From: Halictus rubicundus
Lineage: Eukaryota > Arthropoda > Insecta > Hymenoptera > Halictidae
Direction: 5' to 3'
Assembly: GCF_050948215.1 (NCBI RefSeq)
Contig: NC_135157.1
Location: forward strand, 7,998,001-8,062,000
Length of the DNA: 64,000 bases
Shown: positions 50,101-59,763 of the stretch, in pieces
Position numbering within the stretch: position 1 is the first letter of the stretch
Layout: each line of letters starts with the position of its first letter
Position numbers and translations under genes: made by a program
Notes under the pieces: generated by a model
Database searches by the model: none
What the model saw: the letters and a program-made list of their open reading frames with translations, nothing else
What the model was told of the DNA's origin: nothing

Positions 50101-52086
50101 GTTAGGGAATCGTCAGTTGCGCGACGATAAGGGGACCCTGGTTTGTATGGGAACCAGACCGACGACTGATCAGATCGAAACGATTTTATCTATCCGCGGT
50201 TCGTCGCGGCGACAGACTGCTGTCTACGCAACGCCGAGCTGCGAAATCCCGTGCATACACCCCACTCTGCTGCGATTTTCCATCGCCTGCAGCAGGAAAC
50301 TCTGCACACGATCGTTTGATTAATCTTTTCTGTGTAACGCCGATCGTAGGTATAGTACGCATCGATTACTGTTCGAGGAATCTCTTGCATGTAACGCTGA
50401 CCGCAACGCAAGATGATCCGTCTCCAGTTGCGACTGGATTTTTCCAATTCCCGTGCATCGTTGTAATCCGAAAGCTGTTCAGCGTCTGCCCGCACGGGCA
50501 GCGATTTTCTGGCGGGCACGAAGCCACGCCCCTGCGGGCAACGCTGCATATATTTGTTATGCGCGTTATCACAGATACGCGGCCAGCCACAGCTATGCTA
50601 CGGCCACTTGCCCGTAGGTTTGCTCGTAGTTGTGCCCACGGGCAACGGCGGGCGCACTTGCCCGTTAATATGCATATTGAGCACCGAAATAGCCGGAGAA
50701 TTAAAAACTAATAATGAGCGTTTATTACGAGCGATAAATGTAGAAGCGGAGGTGCGAGTTGATAAGGATTCATGTTTTATTCGAAATTATCTGCCCGGAC
50801 GATGTATGCACATATATGCATACATAAGTCGAGAAGCATTAGATCTTGTGAGAACTTCCAGGAAATGAGTAATGCCGTTTAAACCTCGGAAAGTATGCTG
50901 AACACTTTGCTTTTTCATTTTAATTTGCTATTTATTGCGATCACGATGCGCTGGCGTGTGAACCGATCCGATATAGTTTACAGTTTGACCGATGTTGTTC
51001 CGATATTTGTTATTGCGAGATATGCTATTGTATATTCGAGATTGGAAATAGAGATTATTATGTAAATTCTTGTTTTATATTTGTATATGAGATACCATGG
51101 TATGCATAGTTGGTAATTACATGGCGCGAAAACATGCTTGGCGTGAACAATACTGGTTTTTGTGACATTGCCCGTAGTAATCGTTACAAACAAAATTACA
51201 ACTGCAAGGAAAATTCTGTCGCAAAAAATTCTTACAAACACGATCCATTTATATTGCTTCTGTGCAGAGTAGGTGGAAGGCTTTTTAATGAGCACAACTG
51301 TGCGATTAAGATAGGCTATAAATAGACCACTAATTTTATTCATTTATTACAAAAATGTCGAATTTAAAACAGTGGAGAAATTAAAAGAATTTAATGATGT
51401 TGATACATCATTTCCTAGTTATTACAATTATTAACACATTTAATTATATAGTTATATATGATGTAACATATTATAGTTAATATACTTATGCATTGCTATA
51501 TTCAAGGTACCTATAACATGGAAAGATATAAATGTAAATCTAAATTAAGCATTCAATCAATGTTTTGTATACATCGTAAGATAAGATTTCATATTTCTCA
51601 TTTTACTTTTTAATATCTTACTGCAATTTTAAGAGGACTCTCCGAACTGATTTTAAAATGTATTTCTGCAGGAATTTTTTAACTTTTGGGGATTAACATT
51701 AAAGGTAGAAGATGACACTTTGTAATCGAATCACTTCAGTTTAAAAATTTAATTATTTAAACATGAAATCGTTTCGAAAAATCGAGAAAATCCTTATTTT
51801 ATTTAGATAATTTGAAATTACAATTATTTTGTTTAGATCATTTCTAGAAGTAGATTTTCTTTCTTGAAATCGTACAATAAAATTAATTTTAATATTGGGC
51901 ATACGGACGCGCAAATTGGTGGATTCTAACAAATTAATTAAGATTCTGATCCACTTCGTGCAGCACCATCGCTCGAGCAAAAGTTGGCAATACCGAAACC
52001 ACAGACAGATTCGAGAGTGCACACGTTCGGGGTTTCTCTGCCTCCAGTATAGTGCTGCCCCAAAACCCAATTTTAACGTTCATCAG
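47110..52086. other. Upstream of the PGRP gene; no gene recognised
   Basis: About 5 kb without a convincing coding exon. The part 49,400-50,700 is richer in GC and CpG than its surroundings and includes a cluster of TGCCCG motifs (listed separately); it is the best place to look for a PGRP promoter or enhancer. The open frames seen here (for example 50,316-50,711 and 51,753-52,070) show no recognisable domain. Confidence 0.5.
50486..50664. promoter_or_regulatory. Cluster of seven TGCCCG / CGGGCA motifs
   Basis: TGCCCG on one or the other strand starts at 50,487, 50,495, 50,513, 50,535, 50,609, 50,639 and 50,659. Two pairs form hairpins: CTGCCCG-CA-CGGGCAG, and TTGTGCCCACGGGCAA. Dense repetition of one 6-mer in non-repetitive DNA, in both orientations, suggests a binding-site array. 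The factor is unknown to me, and a link to the PGRP gene 3.4 kb away is only positional. Confidence 0.45.
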
Positions 52087-52265
52087 ATCACAGACGAGGT
52101 ACAGGAGTAGACCAATCACTCAATGTATTTTTTTGTCTCACATCCACGGGGCTCTAGAGCCATCTAGAGCCCCCTTACCATTTTTGTGTCACATCCTACC
52201 GTATCGGCCGGAACTAATAATGTGGAACTAGTATCACAGACGAGATGCAGGAGTACGCCAGTCAC
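52087..52265. repeat. Diverged direct repeat before the satellite
   Basis: TCACAGACGAG(G/A)T(A/G)CAGGAGTA is present at 52,087 and 52,234, each followed by CCA(A/G)TCAC. Two old copies of about 147 bp flank a short TCTAGAGCC duplication (52,153 and 52,163). Confidence 0.5.
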
Positions 52266-52407
52266 ATTATACTGTTTCGTGTCGCACGATATGAAATACC
52301 GAGTAATCTTAATTAGAAATCTTAATGAGAATCGAGTATCTTGTAAACTTCGAATAATCATGCATAAAAGTTACTTTGACATGCTTTAAGACATGCTCGA
52401 GACATGC

Positions 52408-54987
52408 TTTAAAAGTTACTCTGTATCTCGAGTACTATTAGCTATTTTTACTAAAAAGATTAGGTGGTAAGATAGCCAAGTGAGTATTCGACAGCATCAT
52501 TGGTAAGAGGAATTCTTACAATCGTTAAACAAGCAGAGACAATAAATTTATCAGTGTACATTTATCCACGGTTCAGAAGTTATTCTGTACCTTGAGTTCT
52601 ATTATCTATCTTTACTAAAAAATTAGGTGACAAGATGGCCAAGGCAGTGCTTGTCGACATCATTGGCGAAAGAAATTGTTATAAACATTTATATTATAAC
52701 AGGAGCTAAGGTTTATACAAACGGCGAGATGATAAGGCGGTAAATCAAGCGAGCCAAGGACAACGGCCAGCGGATTTGATATTTCGGAATTTGGGAAACG
52801 ATGGCCTCGCGACAAGTATGACAACAAACGTAAACAAAAGGTTTACGTCTGCGTTCCTTCACCCGATTCAGAAATTAAAAGTTATTTTATATCTCGGTGC
52901 CTTTAATTTATTTTTACTAGATAATTAGATGTCAAAATGGTCAAGGGAGTGCTTATCGACATCATTGGCGAAAGGAATTGTTATAAACATTAAACAGCCA
53001 GAAATAATAAATTTATCAGTGAATTGTGTTCGATAAATTAATACGTGCGAATATTCATGGTTCAAAAGTTATTCTATATCTCGAGTTCTATTAGCTATTT
53101 TTACTAAAAAATTAGATGGCAAGATGGTCAAGGGATTGCTTGTTGATACTATTACCAATAGAAATTGTTATAAACATTAAACAGCTAGAAATAATAAATT
53201 AATCAGTGAAATGTGTTCGATAAATTAATACGTGCGAATATTCATGGTTCAAAAGTTACTCTGTATCTCGAGTTCTATTAGGTATTTTTACTAAAAAATT
53301 AGATGGCAAGATGGTCAAGGGATTGCTTGTTGATACCATTACCAAAAGAAATTGTTATAAACATTAAACAGCCAGAAATAATAAATTAATCAGTGAAATG
53401 TGTTCGATAAATTAATACGTGCGAATATTCATGGTTCAAAAGTTACTCTATATCTCGAGTTCTATTAGCTATTTTTACTAAAAAATTAGATGGCAAGATG
53501 GTCAAGGGATTGCTTGTTGATACCATTACCAATAGAAATTGTTATAAACATTAAACAGCCAGAAATAATAAATTAATCAGTGAAATGTGTTCGATAAATT
53601 AATACGTGCGAATATTCATGGTTCAAAAGTTACTCTGTATCTCGAGTTCTATTAGGTATTTTTACTAAAAAATTAGATGGCAAGATGGTCAAGGGATTGC
53701 TTGTTGATACCATTACCAAAAGAAATTGTTATAAACATTAAACAGCCAGAAATAATAAATTAATCAGTGAAATGTGTTCGATAAATTAATACGTGCGAAT
53801 ATTCATGGTTCAAAAGTTACTCTGTATCTCGAGTTCTATTAGGTATTTTTACTAAAAAGATTAGGTGGTAAGATAGCCAAGTGAGTATTCGACAGCATCA
53901 TTGGTAAGAGGAATTCTTACAATCGTTAAACAAGCAGAGACAATAAATTTATCAGTGTACATTTATCCACGGTTCAGAAGTTATTCTGTACCTTGAGTTC
54001 TATTATCTATCTTTACTAAAAAATTAGGTGACAAGATGGCCAAGGCAGTGCTTGTCGACATCATTGGCGAAAGAAATTGTTATAAACATTTATATTATAA
54101 CAGGAGCTAAGGTTTATACAAACGGCGAGATGATAAGGCGGTAAATCAAGCGAGCCAAGGACAACGGCCAGCGGATTTGATATTTCGGAATTTGGGAAAC
54201 GATGGCCTCGCGACAAGTATGACAACAAACGTAAACAAAAGGTTTACGTCTGCGTTCCTTCACCCGATTCAGAAATTAAAAGTTATTTTATATCTCGGTG
54301 CCTTTAATTTATTTTTACTAGATAATTAGATGTCAAAATGGTCAAGGGAGTGCTTATCGACATCATTGGCGAAAGGAATTGTTATAAACATTAAACAGCC
54401 AGAAATAATAAATTTATCAGTGAATTGTGTTCGATAAATTAATACGTGCGAATATTCATGGTTCAAAAGTTATTCTATATCTCGAGTTCTATTAGCTATT
54501 TTTACTAAAAAATTAGATGGCAAGATGGTCAAGGGATTGCTTGTTGATACTATTACCAATAGAAATTGTTATAAACATTAAACAGCCAGAAATAATAAAT
54601 TAATCAGTGAAATGTGTTCGATAAATTAATACGTGCGAATATTCATGGTTCAAAAGTTACTCTGTATCTCGAGTTCTATTAGGTATTTTTACTAAAAAAT
54701 TAGATGGCAAGATGGTCAAGGGATTGCTTGTTGATACCATTACCAAAAGAAATTGTTATAAACATTAAACAGCCAGAAATAATAAATTAATCAGTGAAAT
54801 GTGTTCGATAAATTAATACGTGCGAATATTCATGGTACAAAAGTTACTCTGTATCTCGAGTTCTATTAGGTATTTTTACTAAAAAATTAGATGGCAAGAT
54901 GGTCAAGGGATTGCTTGTTGATACCGTTACCAAAAGAAATTGTTATAAACATTAAGCAACCAGAAATAACAAATTTATCAATAATTA
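52408..54987. repeat. 187-bp satellite in a 1,401-bp higher-order repeat
   Basis: The landmark ATACGTGCGAATATTCATGG occurs at 53,041, 53,228, 53,415, 53,602 and 53,789, exactly 187 bases apart each time, and again at 54,442, 54,629 and 54,816. The segment from about 52,428 recurs 1,401 bases later (for example ACTAAAAAGATTAGGTGG at 52,450 and 53,851; the 53,041 landmark recurs at 54,442). One higher-order unit is therefore five 187-bp monomers plus a 164-bp variant and a roughly 300-bp variant containing about 150 bases unrelated to the monomer (52,690-52,870). The last higher-order copy is cut short at about 54,987. No coding capacity. Confidence 0.95.
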
Positions 54988-55015
54988 CTATCGCGGCGAT
55001 CGAGATCTAGCGAAG

Positions 55016-55364
55016 TTAGTCTGGGGTGGGGGAGTTGCGCACCGCGCACCGCGCACCCCACCACGGCGTCCGCGCTCAGTCAGTCAGTCGTAGTGCGCAC
55101 TCAGGAGTGAGCGGAGGTGCTCCGGGACCAGAAGGGCGAAGGACCTTGGAGTTGACCAGAGGTTCTCCAGAGCTGCCCTGGCCCACCCTGACCACCCTGG
55201 CCTACCCTCGCCTACCTTCGAGTGGACCAGGGATTCTCCAGAGCTGCAGTGGACATCACTGGTCCACCTTGGTCCACCGTGGTCCACCTTGGTCCAGCTC
55301 GCGGTCAGCCAGCGGTTCATGGAAGCCGTCTCCGCTCACCTTGGTCAACTTTCAGCAGCTGGTA
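55016..55364 (+). other. GC-rich segment with initiator motifs ending in a splice-donor sequence (exon-like)
   Basis: The composition changes abruptly from the AT-rich satellite. The left part has GCGCACC repeated three times, then CAGTCAGTCAGTCGTAGTG at 55,078-55,096, containing overlapping copies of the arthropod initiator TCAGT. The middle is repetitive (TCTCCAGAGCTG at two places; GGTCCACCTTGG/GTGG tandem copies at 55,258-55,297). The segment ends CAGCAGCTG|GTAAGTGAC, a near-perfect 5' splice site at 55,365. An open frame runs through it, but the repeat-driven composition does not resemble a known protein. It could be the first exon of a non-coding RNA, or the 5' end of a mobile element. 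Confidence 0.45.
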
Positions 55365-55430
55365 AGTGACAACACAAATATACATTTTCTATTTTCGAAT
55401 ACGTGTTTATTCAACGAACGCCGTCAATTA

Positions 55431-56837
55431 CACTGTCCAACACCAAAAAAATTTTGCAATACCTGTTGGGTGTTTCTTATACACTTTGTCATCCTAAAAC
55501 CGAATCTGAAAGTAGAATTGCTCCATCACGCAAGGTTTTCGAAAAATTTTGATTTTTGTAAAAATGCCCGATTTTGATACGAAACGACGTGTTACGCAAA
55601 AACTAAATACGCGAGAAAGTTCAAATTTGAGTCAAGAGATAGAGGGGACTCTCCTCTACATATTCATATAGTCAATTATATTTTTATGTACTTCCTAATA
55701 GTTGTAAATGGTTGTTAAAGTTTGAAAATGTGCCGACGCAGGTACTTTGTACGCTCTATTTTTGTATTTATGTGAAAAATCCTTTATCTAGCAGGAATTT
55801 ACTATACAGGAATGCATTCTACAGACATTTCTGGTAAATAAACCATTCACGAAAAGTATTTGGTTCCCTTAATGTACGAGAAGGATCAGAAAATGTTAAT
55901 TGACAGCGTGTGCGCGACGCGTTCGCGCCAGACGGCCATTGCAGCCTTTTCGCGACTCGCCAGGGCCGTCGCTATGCGTAGTCGACGTTGGTACCACTCA
56001 AGTATGTCTTTGCTTACTATGCTTAATTAAATACATTTTTTTTTTGTCTTTTTGGGTGCCAATCATTACAAAAGATTATAAAAATACGAGTTATATTCAC
56101 ATTTCATTGTGGATTAAGCATTTATTAAGCACTTATTAAGCATTTCCACAATGAAATGTGAATATAACTCGTATTTTTATAATCTTTTGTAATGATTGGC
56201 ACCCAAAAAGACAAAAAAAAAATGTATTTAATTAAGCATAGTAAGCAAAGACATACTTGAGTGGTACCAACGTCGACTACGCATAGCGACGGCCCTGGCG
56301 AGTCGCGAAAAGGCTGCAATGGCCGTCTGGCGCGAACGCGTCGCGCACACGCTGTCAATTAACATTTTCTGATCCTTCTCGTACATTAAGGGAACCAAAT
56401 ACTTTTCGTGAATGGTTTATTTACCAGAAATGTCTGTAGAATGCATTCCTGTATAGTAAATTCCTGCTAGATAAAGGATTTTTCACATAAATACAAAAAT
56501 AGAGCGTACAAAGTACCCGCGTCGGCACATTTTCAAACTTTAACAACCATTTACAACTATTAGGAAGTACATAAAAATATAATTGACTATATGAATATGT
56601 AGAGGAGAGTCCCCTCTATCTCTTGACTCAAATTTGAACTTTCTCGCGTATTTAGTTTTTGCGTAACACGTCGTTTCGTATCAAAATCGGGCATTTTTAC
56701 AAAAATCAAAATTTTTCGAAAACCTTGCGTGATGGAGCAATTCTACTTTCAGATTCGGTTTTAGGATGACAAAGTGTATAAGAATCACCCAACAGGTATT
56801 GCAAAACTCGAAAAAAGTTTAATTTTGTTGGACAGTG
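55431..56837. mobile_element. 1.4-kb palindromic foldback element (arms about 685 bp, TTA flanks)
   Basis: The left arm, 55,431-56,113, starts CACTGTCCAAC; the right arm, 56,145-56,837, ends GTTGGACAGTG. They are reverse complements throughout except for a few substitutions and a roughly 10-base indel near the outer ends. The spacer is 31 bases made of TTAAGCA-like repeats. TTA directly precedes the left end (55,428-55,430) and follows the right end (56,838-56,840); a 3-bp TTA target duplication is the TWA type of PIF/Harbinger elements. The outside sequences, joined across the element, resemble the end of the 2.1-kb hairpin repeat (TTTCGGAATACTTTTTCATT / TTCTGGATTTCTAATTGAAA), which supports insertion into a diverged copy of it. 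Each arm carries the same 77-79-codon frame; it is not a known transposase. Confidence 0.85.
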
Positions 56838-56976
56838 TTATTATTTCTGTATTTTTAATTCGAATGTGCTTCAGAATTTTTCACAAGTTTCTTTTTTTGA
56901 AATTACATTATATTATATTTTTGACATAAAATTCGTACTCTGAAATTATATTATATTATATTTTTAACATAAAATT

Positions 56977-57606
56977 GGTATTCCTCCGATCGGAGGTCCT
57001 TCATGGGCTCACTCACGGGCCGGGCCGTGAGTGAGTACGGGTATTAGCGAACCCGTGGCGACCCGAGCTTGTTGTTTGTTGCGTCCTAGTTACGCTATAT
57101 TTATTTTTTATTAGAATTGTTCAACTTTCTAATTAAAAATTACTTCTGAACTTTCAAAAGTTCCTATTCCAAAATTTATATATCTGATTTGAAATTGGTA
57201 TTCCTCCGAATGGAGGTCCCTCAGGAGCTCACTCACGGGCCTGGCCCGTGGGTGAGTACGAGTATTAGCGAAACCGGGGCGACCCGAGCTTGTAGGTCGT
57301 TGCGTCCCAATATCTTTCCGATCGAAATTTATTTCTGAACTTTCAAAAGTTCTTATTCTAAAATTTATATATCTGGCTTAAAATTGGTATTCCTCCGAAC
57401 GGAGGTCCCTCAGGGGGCTCACTCACGGATGGGGCCGTGGGTGAGTACGGGTATTGGCGAACCCGAGGCGACCCTAGCCTTTATGTCGTTGCGTCCCAAT
57501 TTCGTTTGATTTATTTTCGATTGGAATTGTTCATCTTTCCAATTGAAATTTATTTCTGAACTTTGAAAAGTTCTTATTCTAAAATTTATATATCTGGTTT
57601 TAAATT
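56977..57606. repeat. Leading sub-repeats (189-221 bp) of the hairpin-rich array
   Basis: The motif GGTATTCCTCCG recurs at 56,977, 57,197, 57,386 and (as GGTATCCCTCCG) 57,607. Each copy holds hairpins CCTCCG-AT-CGGAGG or variants, then CTCACTCACGG / CCGTGAGTGAG (57,008-57,035, an 11-bp perfect stem in the first copy), then GAACTTTCAAAAGTTC. Copies nearer the palindrome are more diverged. Confidence 0.85.
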
Positions 57607-59763
57607 GGTATCCCTCCGAACGGAGGTCCCTCAGGGACTCACTGCTGTGGGTGAGTACGGGTATTGGCGAACCCGGGGCGCCCCGAAGCGCCACCTCAGT
57701 AGATTGAAGTTCTGACTTCATCTACTCTTAGTTTGTTCTCGGTTAGGTCGTACTTGTGTACGGGGTTAGTTTGGCTCTCGTTAGCCTGTTAGATTCGCAC
57801 TCTTGTGCATGTTAGGTAGGCCGTACTCGTGTACGGGGTTAGTTTGGCTCTCGTTAGCCGGTTGGATTTGCACTCTTGTGCATGTTAGGTAGGCCGCACT
57901 CGTGTGCGGGGTTAGCTTGGCTCTCGTGAGCTGGTAGATTCGCACTCTTGTGCATGTTAGGTAGGCCGTACTCGTGTACGGGGTTAGTTTGGCTCTCGTT
58001 AGCCTGTTAGATTTGCACTCTTGTGCATGTTAGGTAGGCCGTACTCGTGTACGGGGTTAGCTTGGCTCTCGTGAGCTGGTGTTAGGTTGGCTCTCGTGAG
58101 CCGGGTAGATTTGCACGCTTGTGCATATTAGGTAGGCCGTACTCGTGTACGGGGTCATCGTTTCTTCATCGATTACTTCGGTGTTCCTTCATTTCGTGTC
58201 TAATTATTATTAGTCTGTTTCAGTTAAATCACAACAGTTCAGCATGATCATCGTCGAACGAAGACATCGAATAGTAAGAAGACTTCACATTATCTATAAG
58301 TTCGTATTAGTTCTCGAGCAATTACTGTGTTAGATTCACTTTGTTAGTTTTGCTTGCTGATTTGGGTCACAGCCTTCTGCTGTGACCAGTTGGTAGCGTC
58401 AGCCTCGAACCAGAGCCTTCTGCTCTGGTTCGCTTCTTTCATTTTTCTTTTTCGTAAATCTGAGCCTTCTGCTCCATTTTTATTTTTTCTGTCTTTATTC
58501 AGAGACTGGTCAGATTTAGTTTTTTTTGCTCACAATAATTGCTCGACTTAAGTTCGTGCGTTAGTCATTAAGCTTGTTTGTTAGTATTGTATATATGTCG
58601 AGTAATTTTTGCCGTAACTTCACTTTGATCGGCTCGATTTTTGATTCCGACACAGCCTTCTGCTGTGTCGGACCTTGCTTGTATGTACCAGACCGGTTGG
58701 TACCGGTGCTCGGCGTAGAACCATTGAGAGGGATGTCCGAGAGACCTGTTCACTCGTGTAAAATCCTCCCTGCCGTAAGTCCACCCGAGTCGCCTCAACG
58801 CTAGTCGTTGCTTGGCGACAGGTGGGTGGGGGAAACTTAGGGTATCGTTTGAACGCTTCTCTCGGCCATCGCTCTTCGTGAGGACACGTCGGGTATCGGT
58901 GCTGGCTGGAGTTGGTTCTGCAAGCATTGTACGCGTCGCGTCACCCTCGATCCAGAGCCTTCTGCTCTGGTTCGGTTTTGTTTCTCTCTTCGAAAGAATC
59001 AGAGCCTTCTGCCTGATTCGTTTTTCACCCACCGTGGATCGGAGACTTCTTCTCCGACTCACACATTTTTTGTCCGCAATAATTACTCGACATACGTTGC
59101 GAAATTTAGTTTGTAAAACTCGAAAGCGTCGTTGTAAGAAAGGGAGTCAGAAGGAAGCGTATTGAATTCCTTCTGGCTTCCTTTCGGGTCTCTCGTGCAG
59201 CAACCTCCTCGTGGTGAGACCCGGGCAATCGATAATATTCTCTATTTGTTAGATCTTCTATTATCTTGCAAATAAAGAATAATATCGAGCTAATGGCTGC
59301 TCATTTATAATTTGCGATAACATTGTGAAATAAAATTTAAGACGTACTGATAATAAAAACTTGTGTATTTAATTGAATTGTGTGTCTGAATTTATTTGAA
59401 ACCTGCATGGGGTGGGCCAAGGGTCCTTCCTGCTTTCCTTCGCTCTTTCCTTGTTTACCTTTGGCCCACCTACGCCTTCTTGGCACCTCCTATTAATTAT
59501 TAATCGAAACACACACTTCTTGTTTCGGAATACTTTTTCATTCAATAAACATCGTACATTTTTTCTGGATTTCTAATTGAAATTTGCTTCTGAACTTTTT
59601 AAAAGTTCTGTTTCTTAAAATTGCTATGACCCTGACTTTATGTCGTTGCGTCCCCATTTCGTTTGATTTATTTCCTATTGGAATTGTTCATGTTTCCAAT
59701 TGATATTTATTTCTGAACTTTCAAAAGTTCTTATTCTAAAATTTATATATCTGGTTTTAAATT
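57607..59763. repeat. Hairpin-rich tandem repeat, unit 1 (2,157 bp)
   Basis: First full unit of the 2.1-kb tandem array. Order: a CCTCCG hairpin block; a sub-array of about 73-bp repeats (57,745-58,156), each with hairpins closed by TCGT or TCTT loops; a block of stem-loops with loop CTTCT (58,365-59,056); an AT-rich 20-bp stem around 59,230-59,285; and a GGTGGGCCAA / TTGGCCCACC hairpin near 59,411-59,470. The front half is nearly identical to unit 3, the tail differs from both others. A 164-codon minus-strand frame (58,568-59,062) is present but probably not a gene. Confidence 0.9.
58365..59056 (+). other. Cluster of stem-loops sharing the loop CTTCT (unit 1)
   Basis: Stems differ but the loop is the same: GGTCACAGC with GCTGTGACC (58,365-58,387); CGAACCAGAGC with GCTCTGGTTCG (58,406-58,432); GAGC with GCTC (58,462-58,474); CCGACACAGC with GCTGTGTCGG (58,647-58,671); CCAGAGC with GCTCTGG (58,952-58,970); GAATCAG..GC with GC..CTGATTC (58,996-59,019); CGGAGA with TCTCCG (59,040-59,056). 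All but the last close the loop with a G-C then C-G pair (AGC/GCT or similar). The same set recurs in units 2 and 3. Confidence 0.85.

Noticed and set aside
51753..52070. Possible transposase remnant on the minus strand (105 codons)
   Set aside because: The translation has no catalytic motif or recognisable family pattern; I could not support it.
53041..53228. CENP-B box in the 187-bp monomer
   Set aside because: The TTCG at the start of TTCGATAAATTAATACG is not followed by the required spacing and CGGG.
52408..54987. CRISPR-like array of regularly spaced repeats
   Set aside because: Repeats are contiguous 187-bp monomers with no unique spacers, in an insect-like genome; this is satellite DNA.
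55026..55577. A 183-codon plus-strand open frame across the GC island
   Set aside because: It depends on tandem GGTCCACC-like repeats and runs through a strong splice donor into unrelated DNA; no protein family recognised.
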